Assembly: GCF_037042905.1 (NCBI RefSeq)
Contig: NC_087261.1
Coordinates: forward strand, 10,864,217 to 10,928,216
Direction: 5' to 3'
Source of the DNA: Lytechinus pictus
Taxonomy: Eukaryota; Echinodermata; Echinoidea; Temnopleuroida; Toxopneustidae
DNA length: 64,000 nucleotides
Each line of letters opens with the position of its first letter. Position 1 is the first letter of the stretch. Shown here piece by piece: positions 23,301 to 31,039 of this stretch. The translations under genes and the position numbers were made by a program. The notes below the pieces were generated by a model. The model was given only the letters and a program-made list of their open reading frames with translations, had not been told where the DNA came from and did not search any database.

Positions 23301-24359
23301 TAAACTGTACTTACAGACTGTTTTAGTGCAATTTTTGTTCCGATCTCGATCCTCCGTCGCAAGAGCTAACCGTGCAGTATAGCTGAATGCATTGGGAAGA
23401 TGATGTTATCGTTTTCATTCCCATTGATATACGTTTACTATCCTAGACAGGAGACTCAAGTAGGGCTTGCCGTTATTGCTCGCACCGGCTCCCGAAGCAG
23501 CTTGTCGCCATTTTCGTACGCGAAAATGATGACGCGAAAATCGCGCCCTCTCGCGCTAGAGTAGCGTACCTAGCTTTGAAATCAAGATACTGAAGATTGA
23601 TACGCTTAACATAAATTATGAACGTCTGACAAAAAGATAACCAACCGATCACCTGACCGATCAGCTGACCAGTACGCGTATCACTTCGGAGTTGATCACT
23701 CGTTGCAGCTGTGTGGAACGCTCACCGAAAATCAACAAAAAGGGCCTGAAATGTAAGTTTAACAATAATCGATTTTAATTTCAACTATTTTTACAACTAA
23801 ATAAAGGTTTGCCGTCCGAATGAAAGGTATATCGGATAACTCTAACTTGTATTAAGGTGTACATTTACCAAAGTCTTGGGTTGGAAATCAGAACAGCATT
23901 GTCCAACCCATAATTTGGGTAATGTCGCCTATGAGGTCCATACATATATGTTAATGTTTGGACCTCATTGGTACTAGGTCTAGGAGTGGGTAGATTCAAA
24001 GCATGGTCCAAACTGCCTTGGTGTTGGGATTAGCTTTAACCCGCTGGATAAGCGTGAAACCACTTATTCAATTGCGTGCATATCACACTAAACTGGTAAT
24101 ATCCATTTGTGTGTGCACACATCGGATGGCATGTTCCACATACGGTACCGTACGCACATTTTGATTTATTGCTGGCAAAGTTGTCCAGACCAGAGTCACT
24201 CACACAAAAATAAACGAGTGGGAACGTCATCACAAAAATTCACATATCGAAATTCAGAAAACAAAAAAATAAAAGTTAAAACATACCTCCTGCAAATGCA
24301 CCAAGCACGAAGAATTTCCTTCTGTGACGCTTTACAAAGTTCCAGATGCTCCCCAACAT
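2229..24359 (-). CDS. PEX3: PEX3, peroxisomal biogenesis factor 3 (12 coding exons)
   Basis: PEX3 sits in the peroxisomal (and pre-peroxisomal ER) membrane and docks PEX19 carrying newly made membrane proteins. Joining 24287-24359, 14154-14285, 12760-12841, 11900-11943, 11415-11536, 10054-10129, 9262-9316, 7373-7467, 6480-6627, 5566-5673, 4655-4751 and 2229-2363 on the minus strand gives an uninterrupted 1167-nt frame (388 residues; vertebrate PEX3 is about 373). Every junction has GT/AG and phases agree. Visible landmarks are a basic cluster KRHRRK at residues 10-15, a hydrophobic anchor at about 17-31, the conserved [14 protein letters not shown] block, Trp104, [13 protein letters not shown] and [13 protein letters not shown] near the end. 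Introns are stuffed with MITEs. No clear AATAAA was located below 2229, so the 3' end is unknown. I recognised the family from its conserved blocks; confidence is very high. Confidence 0.97.
2636..2843. mobile_element. foldback MITE, GGGGGTGTTTCAC ends
   Basis: GGGGGTGTTTCACAAAGATT and its inverted partner AATCTCGGTGAAACACCCCC bound about 208 bp in PEX3 intron 11. Confidence 0.8.
2850..3571. mobile_element. foldback MITE split by a TTAA element
   Basis: Ends CTTAACATTAAGCCTAGCGA and TTAAGCTTTATGTTACAGGG. The TTAA element at 2955-3549 sits in its right arm, so this element is older. Confidence 0.6.
2955..3549. mobile_element. 595-bp TTAA-flanked MITE (family A)
   Basis: TTAA at 2951-2954 and 3550-3553; ends AGGGGAATCCAGCC and GGTTGGATTCCCCT. 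TTAA duplication is typical of piggyBac-like transposition; no transposase is present. Confidence 0.82.
3575..3703. mobile_element. 129-bp foldback MITE, CTG duplication
   Basis: CTG at 3572-3574 and 3704-3706; ends GGTCCCGTAAC and GTTACGGGACC. It contains the same AGCGATT...CAATCGTAGAA motifs as the element at 2850. Confidence 0.75.
4187..4470 (+). repeat. possible 3' end of a LINE or processed transcript
   Basis: GGTTTTCCCTTTCTGGTTGC, then GAATGGAATAAATACTATCA and a short A-run look like a retrotransposed 3' UTR. No coding part is seen. Confidence 0.3.
4655..4751 (-). CDS. PEX3: PEX3 exon 11 (residues 312-344)
   Basis: Encodes [18 protein letters not shown] and CDTPNHFVQ, the conserved PIVNGQ block. 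Acceptor CTTGCAG, donor GTTTGT. Exit phase 0. Confidence 0.96.
5566..5673 (-). CDS. PEX3: PEX3 exon 10 (residues 276-311)
   Basis: Carries the hallmark [19 protein letters not shown]. Acceptor TTTACAG, donor GTATGT. Frame continues into exon 11 at phase 2. Confidence 0.96.
5851..6161. mobile_element. foldback MITE, GGCCCGTATTCTGAAGTC ends
   Basis: GGCCCGTATTCTGAAGTCGG and GACTTCAGCATATGGGCC are inverted; AGGTTTAAAGTT-type subterminal repeats. PEX3 intron 9. Confidence 0.78.
6480..6627 (-). CDS. PEX3: PEX3 exon 9 (residues 227-275)
   Basis: Encodes [20 protein letters not shown] and ends with [12 protein letters not shown], matching the NETRDMLES helix of vertebrate PEX3. The first half is less conserved. 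Acceptor ATACAG, donor GTTAGT. Confidence 0.93.
7373..7467 (-). CDS. PEX3: PEX3 exon 8 (residues 195-226)
   Basis: Encodes [20 protein letters not shown], then [13 protein letters not shown]. The acceptor TTTTTTGTAG at 7468-7469 is chosen because it keeps the frame. A second AG 14 bases further downstream (TTACAG) would shift it. Confidence 0.92.
7719..8680. repeat. 0.96-kb repeat with AGGTCA motifs, copy 1
   Basis: Bounded by GTCTCACCTGCAT near 7739 and the inverted ATGCAGGTGAGAC at 8663-8675. The inside is about five 130-170-bp subrepeats with TGACCTTTGACCTTG and CAGGATGTTCAGTGATACTT, then a GCC/GTCGCC microsatellite. Nearly identical to 55812-56767. PEX3 intron 7. Confidence 0.88.
8686..8876. 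mobile_element. foldback MITE with GCTGCGGCAAA motifs
   Basis: Ends with TTTATGAAATGGGCCC; internal TGCTGCAG, GCGGCAAATG and GTTTTATGAAACGC repeats. Borders are approximate. Confidence 0.5.
9262..9316 (-). CDS. PEX3: PEX3 exon 7 (residues 177-194)
   Basis: A 55-nt exon coding for [18 protein letters not shown], the family GLTELI helix. Acceptor TTCCAG, donor GTGAGT. Confidence 0.94.
10054..10129 (-). CDS. PEX3: PEX3 exon 6 (residues 152-176)
   Basis: Encodes [20 protein letters not shown] followed by YLLTD, matching the DVQxxYL helix of PEX3. Acceptor TTTTTCAG, donor GTGAGT. Confidence 0.94.
10413..10872. repeat. foldback element of GACCAAATGG-type 18-20-bp repeats, copy 1
   Basis: The left half repeats ATTTGGTCCAATAACC/ATTTCGTCTAA; the right half is its complement (GACCAAATGG, GACGAAATGGCAATTAGACC). 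Ends TTGCCAATTGGTCTA and TTAGACCAATTG. Confidence 0.75.
11265..11398. mobile_element. foldback MITE, GGTCCCGTTTCATAAAG end
   Basis: Five-prime CTGGGTCCCGTTTCATAAAG and three-prime TTTTATGACACTGGCCCCAG. CTG/CAG flanks. PEX3 intron 5, next to exon 5. Confidence 0.72.
11415..11536 (-). CDS. PEX3: PEX3 exon 5 (residues 111-151)
   Basis: Encodes [15 protein letters not shown], then the conserved [16 protein letters not shown] and GKNGL blocks of the PEX3 core. Acceptor TTGTCAG, donor GTAAGA. Exit phase 0. Confidence 0.96.
11900..11943 (-). CDS. PEX3: PEX3 exon 4 (residues 96-110, PEX19-contact Trp104)
   Basis: A 44-nt exon coding for [14 protein letters not shown]. The Trp falls exactly at residue 104, the position known in human PEX3 to contact PEX19. 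Acceptor TTTGCAG, donor GTAAGT. Confidence 0.94.
12321..12592. mobile_element. 272-bp foldback MITE (GATTGATCCAATCAATCG), copy 1
   Basis: GGCCCCGTATTACAAAGAG and TTTGTAAGACGGGCCCC ends. An inverted diverged copy is at 55488-55758. PEX3 intron 3. Confidence 0.82.
12760..12841 (-). CDS. PEX3: PEX3 exon 3 (residues 69-95)
   Basis: Encodes [20 protein letters not shown], an amphipathic helical segment matching the family order after the RTCN block. Flanked by a CTAG acceptor and a GTAAGA donor. Exit phase 2. Confidence 0.94.
13215..13600. mobile_element. 386-bp foldback MITE, copy 2
   Basis: Almost identical to 130-516 (one visible difference is CAGTTG versus CGGTTG). Lies in PEX3 intron 2, TA-flanked. 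The near identity implies recent movement. Confidence 0.88.
13760..14130. repeat. GACCAAATGG-type repeat element, copy 2
   Basis: TTTGTCTACTACTAGTTTG on the left and GACCAAATGGCAATTACAC on the right; more diverged than copy 1. Directly abuts PEX3 exon 2. Confidence 0.6.
14154..14285 (-). CDS. PEX3: PEX3 exon 2 (residues 25-68)
   Basis: Completes the membrane anchor ([11 protein letters not shown]) and carries the strongly conserved [16 protein letters not shown] stretch that starts the cytosolic domain. Acceptor CTACAG and donor GTAAT are seen. It is separated from exon 1 by a 10,001-bp intron. Confidence 0.96.
14488..14625 (+). repeat. tRNA-derived SINE fragment
   Basis: CTGTGGCTGAGTAGTCTAAG resembles an A box of tRNA type and GGGGATTGATCCCCGGCC a B box/T-arm. 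The spacing fits pol III promoters, but it does not fold as an intact tRNA and continues into unrelated sequence. Confidence 0.55.
14893..15306. repeat. dispersed repeat, uninterrupted copy
   Basis: CCAGAGTGCTCAAAAACTTA, CTGACAGTGTAAAAAAATCA and GAGAACAAGGTTACTAG recur inverted at 57560-58720, where a TTAA MITE splits them. This copy shows the pre-insertion state. Confidence 0.75.
15651..15897. mobile_element. foldback MITE, ATGTATGACGT ends
   Basis: GTTACAAAATGCTGTTTTGA and the inverted TCAAAACGGCATTTTGTAAC form long arms around an AT-rich centre of ATTATAATAATAAT type. Sequence from 15780 to 16115 also matches 59150-59445. Confidence 0.78.
16124..16900. other. GC-richer stretch without an identified gene
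   Basis: Begins with GGGGGGGCACTCAGTATG and continues as CpG-containing unique-looking sequence. The minus strand has a 101-codon frame rich in Arg and a B-box-like GGTTCGAGTCCC at about 16500. I see no splice-supported exon and cannot assign it. Confidence 0.35.
17034..17188 (-). CDS. candidate first coding exon inside PEX3 intron 1
   Basis: From ATG (complement of 17186-17188) an open frame of 51 codons plus two bases runs to a strong donor GTGAGT. It begins [20 protein letters not shown] and contains a basic run, [17 protein letters not shown]. No next exon was identified and the family is not recognised. A diverged copy at 17935-18122 keeps part of the sequence (ATGGCGACAAAATTTGCCGC) but not the whole frame. 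A CpG-containing E-box region lies just upstream. Confidence 0.4.
17380..17780. repeat. promoter-like cassette, copy 1 (E-box, plus-strand donor)
   Basis: Contains CGATCAGCTGACGAG, a TCACGTGA E-box at 17446, a plus-strand donor (GTGAAAAT then GTAAGT at 17526), and the block GGACCTCATTGGTACTAGG near 17726. All but the E-box recur in the same order at 23.6-24.0 kb. Together with the minus-strand exon at 17034-17188 it looks like a head-to-head promoter. Confidence 0.5.
17935..18122 (-). pseudogene. diverged copy of the 17034-17188 exon region
   Basis: Shares GCGGCAAATTTTGTCGCCAT and the upstream block with GTTCAAGGCGTTCT-like sequence with 17034-17240, at about 890 bp distance, but the coding frame is broken. 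A perfect GTCACGTGAC (CLEAR/E-box type) lies at 18044-18053. Confidence 0.45.
18175..19870. repeat. poly-G/poly-C-rich degenerate repeats
   Basis: G-runs at 18181 and 19166, a long C/A tract near 19404-19440, and a recurring block AAGGTCATTTTGTCC..GTAATATTTGGCAAGCCCC (about 19260-19600). Probably remains of the GGGG-bordered element type also seen at 21581 and 27887. No gene. Confidence 0.55.
20060..20420 (+). promoter_or_regulatory. CpG-rich putative transcription start region
   Basis: In an otherwise AT-rich intron this stretch is CpG-dense (CCGCGCATGCGCATTCGG, CATCGCGCATAAACGC) and ends with a plus-strand donor-like ATTGTAAGTGAG at 20415. It could be the 5' exon for the candidate exon at 21095. 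Only sequence composition supports this. Confidence 0.3.
21095..21277 (+). CDS. candidate plus-strand terminal exon, 49-residue Cys/Arg-rich ORF
   Basis: Preceded by a good acceptor (TTTCATCTACAG). The whole exon is open in one frame to TGA. From its first Met at 21128 it encodes 49 residues, including [17 protein letters not shown] and [16 protein letters not shown], with 4 cysteines. AATAAA signals lie at 21354 and 21447, inside a duplicated 3' segment. I do not recognise it. A coding exon or part of an old repeat are both possible. Confidence 0.35.
   Translation, partial: EIFVARRLYHLMKTSVWIRPYHRNVRGPMKRCIRSAKLPLTRDICRTTRCTFCSKIQLKL
21581..21885. mobile_element. 305-bp hAT-type MITE with 8-bp target duplication
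   Basis: CAGTAGCGTACCTAGG and CATAGGTACGCTAGTG ends, flanked by GCTGCAGG at 21573-21580 and 21886-21893. The GGGGGGGGGCAAAATCG subterminal sequence resembles the large hAT element at 27887. Confidence 0.88.
22416..22571 (+). CDS. candidate plus-strand internal exon
   Basis: Bounded by acceptor TTGCAG and donor GTAAGT and open in phase 0 for exactly 52 codons: [20 protein letters not shown], then [20 protein letters not shown]. It is much more GC-rich than its surroundings. A second frame is also open, so the coding call is weak. No recognised family. Confidence 0.3.
23081..23194 (+). CDS. candidate plus-strand first exon
   Basis: ATG in a CpG-rich segment, immediately after an in-frame TAA, opens 38 codons ([38 protein letters not shown]) to a donor GTAAGA. 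The next phase-0 candidate is 23709-23752 (TTGCAG acceptor, GTAAGT donor). The basic, Ser/Arg-containing start would suit a mitochondrial presequence, but that is only a guess. Confidence 0.3.
23600..24005. repeat. promoter-like cassette, copy 2
   Basis: Repeats the order of 17380-17780: AACGTCTGACAAAAAG, GATCAGCTGACCAG, a GAAAAT-type exon end before GTAAGTTT at 23753, then ATGTCGCCTATGAGGTCC and GGACCTCATTGGTACTAGG. It lies 300 bp below PEX3 exon 1, between that exon and the CpG-rich segment at 23.0-23.6 kb. Confidence 0.5.
24287..24359 (-). CDS. PEX3: PEX3 exon 1 (residues 1-24, N-terminal anchor)
   Basis: The start codon is the complement of 24357-24359. It encodes [20 protein letters not shown], then begins the glycine-rich membrane segment. 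This basic-then-hydrophobic N-terminus is the peroxisome targeting and anchoring region in the family. The donor GTATGT follows at 24286-24281. Phase at exit is 1. Confidence 0.95.
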
Positions 24360-24770
24360 TGTACTCTAGGCGTGTAAACTCCTAAATTGTTAGAAGAAAC
24401 AAATTAAGTCGACGTATTAAGGGTCACAAGCTCACATTGTAATCGTGATCGCGTGCGCGTGAGCGAAACGAGAAAATGTAAACAATAAAATAGACTTTGA
24501 TCATCTCGTCCAAATAAATGCATTCGCTTCGCATCAAGCGAAAATACAAGATCGCTATCTCTCCCTCGGAGACACGGTACAAAAGTTCTCGATGTGAGTT
24601 GCCGAAACTTCTTTGGTCGATTTGACTGAGGTTTATTTTCCAGCAATTAAGGACAAAAACTGTCACTGGCTGATTGATTTTCAAACATGTACATTTTGTC
24701 TTTTATACAGAAATAATACAAAAAATAATTGTTATAAGCTGTTTTGTCCGTGATACAACGCTGGGTTCTA

Positions 24771-25744
24771 CAGTGCGTATCAAAAAAAAAGTTTACACTT
24801 TAAAAAAGCCCGGGGAATTCAAAAATATACAACATGTGGGTAAACTTTTCACATATAATCTTGGGTTTGGGTCTCATCTATCCAATGAAAGTAAAAGTTT
24901 TGACAGAATGTTACACTTGAGTGAGCACTGTCCATTTTTGTAAAGCTCGCAGAAATCTGTTTGCGCAGAAATGCTCGTTTTCACGCTGTGTCAAGGGGAA
25001 AGGGCGAAATCAAACTTACCCTGCGAAAAATCTCTCATACATTTCCCTTGCTCTTTTAGTCAATTGAAATAAAACGGATACATTCAAGCATTTTGCAACA
25101 ATTTTGACACCCAAATTGAAATTTCAACATTTAGTAAGCACAACCTTTACCCTTTTTTGTGCGAGCTGGATCTGAGGACATAAAAGTTTATATCAGACAT
25201 CTCCAGCATTTTTTCACTAAGTTTTTATCATTTAAAGTGGGTTTACATTTCATTTTTCATTTAATACTTGTTTCTCCACACTTTTCCCAAGCTTGACAAT
25301 GATTAACAAAATTAAAATCAAGCCTAAGCCATTTCATGTAAATCACAGCTCAATGTAAAGCAAATATCATCTCGATGGCCTCGGTGTGTGGGGGAGTGGG
25401 GTGGGGCACAATGCACTCCTCGAAGTGTTTTGGGCAAGGAAACAAGTTTAAAAAGGTAAAAGATGTCTTCAAATAAATTTTACTAGCTAAATTCCACGTT
25501 TTCTTCATGATTAAGGTCTACTTTTATTTGCACAACTATTTCAAAGTTCTGCGCAAATCATTTTTCACTAAATTTTCAAAAGTAAGTGGTGCTCACTCAA
25601 GCGGAAATAATTTTCGACAGTTATATCGTCATTTGCTTAAATGGATCTGTACCAATTTTAAAATGTGGAAAAATCTTCAGGATATTACAAATTTATAATT
25701 TTACAGGATTTTTTCAAAGTGTAAACTTTTTTTGATACGCACTG
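24771..25744. mobile_element. 974-bp TA-flanked element, CAGTGCGTATCAAA ends
   Basis: TIRs CAGTGCGTATCAAAAAAA with TA at 24769-24770 and 25745-25746, as for Tc1/mariner. Subterminal GAGTGAGCAC blocks are also inverted. No intact transposase. A related end is at about 34415-34432. Lies just upstream of PEX3. Confidence 0.82.
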
Positions 25745-25747
25745 TAT

Positions 25748-26585
25748 ATCTCGATGTTTTCCCCTTGCTGTAATGATCATTTTGACCCGACTCTCATTCA
25801 TTCATTTACCCTTCCTCGATCTCTGTATTCTTCCCACTTCTTCCGATCTTCCTGAATACACAATCCATCACCCCCATGATCAAATTCTCCATTATAATGA
25901 TCAATCATCTCATTTTTTAAATTTCTCTCTCTCTGTTTATTTATGTATATATTTCTTTTAATAACAACGAAAATGTGTATACGATTGTGATAACGATCCA
26001 GGTCCATGACAGTTCATTTTGAGTAAATTAAGAAAACAACATTAGTTTTGTTTATGTCTGAGGATCGTGCTCACTTTTTGTTTTAAATCAATTTTGGACA
26101 CTTTCGGGAGGAATTCCAGAACATATCATGCAAGCATATTATAGGCTCATAGTATAGCCCCCTATTAATTACCAACGTATCTCAATTTGACCAAGAGATG
26201 GACTTAGGCCGTTCTTACATTCTTATACTCAAATAAAATCTCTGACATGATAGTATTACTAACCATTATACTACACGGCATAATTAGGGAAATGGGAAGT
26301 TTCCTGGCATAATCAAAGTATTGCCGCATTTGGGGCCAAGTTCGAAATCATTTCAAATTGCGACTGATTCTTATTTTAAGAAAATCACATGTACTATTAA
26401 TATAAATTTTCACCCCCATGACTCAGCATGGATTGCATTGCAATAAAAACATGCAAGATATTTATTTTATTTTAAAAAGAAATATAAATTAATATCAATT
26501 TTGTATTTATGTCTATAGTATTCTTTTGGAATCTTTCCGCTCACCATTAATGTATGATAAGAAATCATTGATGGTCATCATCGTC

Positions 26586-26616
<31 letters not shown>

Positions 26617-27157
26617 ATTCACCCACTCAAACATTGAAAAGAATTACATATTGAAAGCCAGGTCAATGAGTTGGTATGAATTTCATTTTTTTTTATGTAT
26701 TTGTGTTTTTTCCAGCAATAAGCCCATATCTCACTCAAAAGCAGAATATTTTTTTTAAAGAGTAAAGAAAAATAAATCAATGCATATATGAATTTCGTAT
26801 TCATAAGAAAATATCATTGCAGCTATGAATGATTGAATAAAACAATATGGAAAAATAAACAAAAACTTGTATGGATTTATTTCCATTATTCATAATCTAA
26901 GACGGGTATAATATCCCATATAATATTTCATAAGGGTAAGTCCATCGGGTTGGGTCGATTTTTGTGACATCCCAGAACTAAAAAATTCGTGTCTCCTAGG
27001 CAAATATCTTCCAATTATTATTTAGGCAAAAAATGGTATCCCACAAACATTTACTAATTACACATCATGATGTGTTGCAACTGCAGACCTGTCAATCTAT
27101 TGACAAAGACATATGAATGTGACGTCTATGTAAAATTTGTAAAAAGTTGATTGTAAC
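25748..27157. other. intergenic, no gene seen
   Basis: AT-rich; only a TCA/CAT microsatellite (26577-26614) stands out. Confidence 0.5.
26577..26614. repeat. (CAT)n microsatellite
   Basis: About 12 triplets, with one GTC interruption near the start. Confidence 0.9.
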
Positions 27158-27161
27158 TTAA

Positions 27162-27767
27162 AGGACAAGTCCACCCCAACAAAAAGTTGATTTGAATAAA
27201 AAGAGAAAAATCCAACAAGCATAACACAGAAAATTTCATCAAAATCGGATGTAAAATAAGAAAGTTATGACATTTCAAAATTTCGCTTAATTTTACAAAA
27301 CAGTTATATTTACATCCTTGTCGGTATGCAAATGAGGAGACTGATGACATCATTCATTCACTATTTCTTTTGTATTTTATTATGTGAAATATGAAATATT
27401 CCCATTTTCTCCCTGTTGTCGTGTGAAACAACGGTTAATTCCTCCCTGAACATGTGCAATTAGCATTGTTTAATACTATATGGTTCAATCAAGTTGGTCC
27501 TTAATTTGTCAAATCTGTAAAAAATGAAAAATAGTTTATAATTCAAACAATAAAAACAAAAGAAAAAGTGAGTGAGGGACATTATAGACTGTCTCATTTG
27601 CATATCACTGAGCTGTTCATATCACTGTTTTGTGAAAAATAAGCGAAATTTTAAAATGTCATAACTTTCTTATTTTACATCCGATTTTGATGAAATTTTC
27701 AGCATAATGCTTGTTTGATTTTTCTTTATTTATTCAAATCAACATTTTTCTGGGGTGGACTTGACCT
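27162..27767. mobile_element. 606-bp TTAA-flanked MITE (family B)
   Basis: TTAA at 27158-27161 and 27768-27771; ends AGGACAAGTCCACCCC and GGGGTGGACTTGACCT. Inner arms AAGAAAGTTATGACATTT/AAATGTCATAACTTTCTT. Confidence 0.85.
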
Positions 27768-29387
27768 TTAACAACAAATCCAGAAAAGATTTCAAGATCA
27801 AACATGAATTACTAATAAGATACCTTCCTCCCCGCCTTTCTCATATTGACACATCGAATCTGAGGCACATGTGAATTGATCTTCACCAGTGGCGTAACAG
27901 GCGGGGGGGCAAGTTGCCCCCCCCCCCCCTGGCGGATTTCACCGGGAAAATAAAAGAAAAGCGGGAAAAAGAAAAAAAGAGGGAGAAAGAGAGGGAAAGG
28001 GGAAGGAAAGGGAAAAAGAAAGGAGGAAAGGGAAAAGTAAAGGGAAAATTAAAAGAAAACGAAGAAAAAACATTTTTTTAAATGGAAAAGGAAGGAAAGC
28101 CGGAAAATGTACCAAAGAAGAACATTTGAGAAAGAACAAATCATTTCGAAATAGGCCTATGTAATGCAATAGCACGGTGGGAACAAATTAAAATATGATA
28201 AAATGGCAAACAATAGCGGGAAGCGAAGATAGAATGTAATTAGTCAAAAACTAAAGTGGAAAACAAAGAAAAGGGACACGAACAAAAATAATAACACGAC
28301 CGGGCTGCCGATGATTGAAATTAAAAAGCGGGAAGAAAAATGGACTGCATACAACATTGCTCTATAAGGTTGCTAAATTATATGCAAATAAGCTACCGGG
28401 GCTTTGCCCCAGACCCCACGCAGTAGGGGTTCTTTATTTATAACATTCAAATGGCTCTATAACGCCCCCCCCCCGTACAATCACGTTCAATCGCTGGCAT
28501 ACAGGCGCGAAGGGGGGGGGGGGGGGGGTCTTGGTTCCACACCAAAGAGGAAATAAAAGAAATTATAGGAGACAACGTATAATGAAATGAATGGAAACAA
28601 TGAAATGTGTTATTTGCTGAATATAATGGAAAAATCTATCACATAATAAGAATTTGATTTCAATAGGCAATTTTTTTTTCCAGCTCGCTTTGCACGCTGG
28701 CGACTTTTTACAAATTTTTCCCACATTGCTATGTTTTGCCCCCTCAAAATATGTTGCTTCATTACGCAACTGGGTTGAATAAAAACTATATGCCCGCGAT
28801 TTGATTGAAATAGCGGCAATCTGCGAGGTTTAAATGGCTTTGATATCAAGAAGTTCCGGGGGCTCCGCCCCGGACCCCAACCGCACAGCACTGCGTATAT
28901 GGAAGGGTTGGGCCATGGCCCAAAATAGTTCTACAGACAAGAAAAAAAGGAGGAAAGGAAAGCAATGGAAAAGTGTAGGATATGATTTTATTTACTGAAT
29001 ATAATGTCAAAAAATAGCTCAAAGTTAGATTCTCATGAAAAGGTGATTTTTTTTCTCGCTCGCTTCGCTCGGGACTTGTATATAAAGCAGCTTTTTAGCA
29101 CATGTGCTATACTGCGCCCCTCGTTTTTTTTTACTCTTCACGCTGCTGCAGCAAAGAATCCTGTTCACAGTGGCGTACAGACCACAAAAAAGGAATCTAA
29201 AGAAAGAATAGTGAAATATTTTCTGGATATCATGTCAAAATCTACCATAAAATTTGATTTTTCTATTAAAAAGGTCAAAATTTTTGTTCGCTCGCTTCGC
29301 TCGCTCGCAACTTTTTTTTAAAAGATAAATTCTGCCCGATACGCAATATCTGGCCTTCTCAAAATAGTCGCCTCAGCTCATTACACC

Positions 29388-31000
29388 ATTATAGTCCAGG
29401 AAAAATAGGGTTTGACCGCAAACAAATTGCAATAGAATTTTTTTCAACGCAATGCATTTCTATGAAGTCCCCAAAATGACATACTAAAAGTCCAGAAAAA
29501 TCAATTTAGTGGAAAGATGTCTAATTTGCATAAATCCAAAATGGCGGCTACCGTAAGAAATTTTCATGATTATTGATAGTAGTACAAACATTGTTCTGAT
29601 CATAGCACTTTAAAAAATCATGATAAAAGCATTAAACTTTCACCAGTGTTATATCTTACCATAGCCTTCATTTTAAAATCAGGATGCAAGTCAAATTTGA
29701 CCCCCGCTGACCTCTAGAGGTCAATGACCTTAAGGTCAATGACCTCTAAATATCAGAAAATTGATGTTTTGCATCATTAGTTCATAATAAATATGGTTAT
29801 AATGAAAAAAAAAGTTTAATGATGACCTTGAAGGTATCCTGATATCGTAGAGAGAAATTTGTGCATTATACGTTTTGACCTTTGACCCTGGAGAGCTGGA
29901 AAAGGTCAATGACCTTAACATTTTAGAATATTGACACTTAGCAAGATCTCTGATTTATGATAAACAGGCTTCTAGTGTAAAAAAAATGCAGTACAATTAA
30001 TTTGAGCACGATGCATTTCCATGAAGTCACTAAAATGACATACTCAAAGTCCAGAAAAATCTATTTAGTGGAAAGATGTCTAATTTGCATAAATCCAAAA
30101 TGGCGGCTACCGTGAGAAATTTTCATGATTATTGATAGTAGTACATTGTTCTGATCATAGCACTTTAAAAAATCATGATAAAAGTATTAAACTTTCACCA
30201 GTATTATATCTTACAATAGGCTTCGTTTCAAAATCAGGATGCAAGTCAAATTTGACCTCTGCTGACATCTAGAGGTCAATGACCTTAAGGTCAATGACCT
30301 ATAAAGATCAGAAAAGTTATGTTTTGCATCATTAGTTCATGATAAAAATAGTAGTAATGAAAACAAAATCATTCAATATTGACATTCAAGGTATCCTGAT
30401 ATTCTAGAAAGAATTTGGTGGGTTATGAGCTTAGACCTTTGAACCCTGGAGAGCTAGAAAGGGTCAATGACCTTAACATTTTGGAATACTGACGCTAAGC
30501 ATCACTGTTTTATGATAAACAGGCCTCTCGTGTAAAAATTGCAATACTATTTATTTCAACACAGTGCATCTCCATGAAGTCTCCAAATGACATACCAAAA
30601 GTCCCAAAAAATCCAAGTGGTGGAAAGGCGTCTAATTTGCATCAAAAGTGATCCAAAATGATAAATCATAGTAGTACAAACACTGGTCTGATCATAACAC
30701 TAAAAATATGATTAAAGCATTAAAATTGCATCACTGTTATATTTTGTCATAGGTTTCATTTTAAAAATCGGATGCAATTCAGATTTGACCTGTGCTGAAC
30801 TCGAGAGGCAATGACCTAAAGGATTATTGACTTCGAAATATCATAAAAATTTATGTTTTGCATCATAATAATTCGATAACATTGTTAAATTGTGAGAATA
30901 GTTAATTTTAACTTGTAAGGTCCCTTGATACATGAGAAAATCTGCGAGTATTAAAAGTTGTGACCTTTAATCCTGAAATTTTCAAAGGTCACTGGATTTT
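29388..31000 (+). repeat. left foldback arm: three ~557-bp tandem units
   Basis: Units are marked by GTCTAATTTGCATAAATCC followed by AAAATGGCGGCTACC, at about 29519, 30078 and (diverged) 30630, and by GACCTCTAGAGGTCAATGACC-like blocks. They run toward the central RT fossil. Confidence 0.85.
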
Positions 31001-31039
31001 AAAATATTAAACTTAATTAGTTTACTATCCAGGTTTTGC

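Noticed and set aside
27939-28175. 78-codon hydrophobic minus frame
   Set aside because: Phe/Leu/Pro/Ser composition from a purine-rich tract; inside the hAT element.
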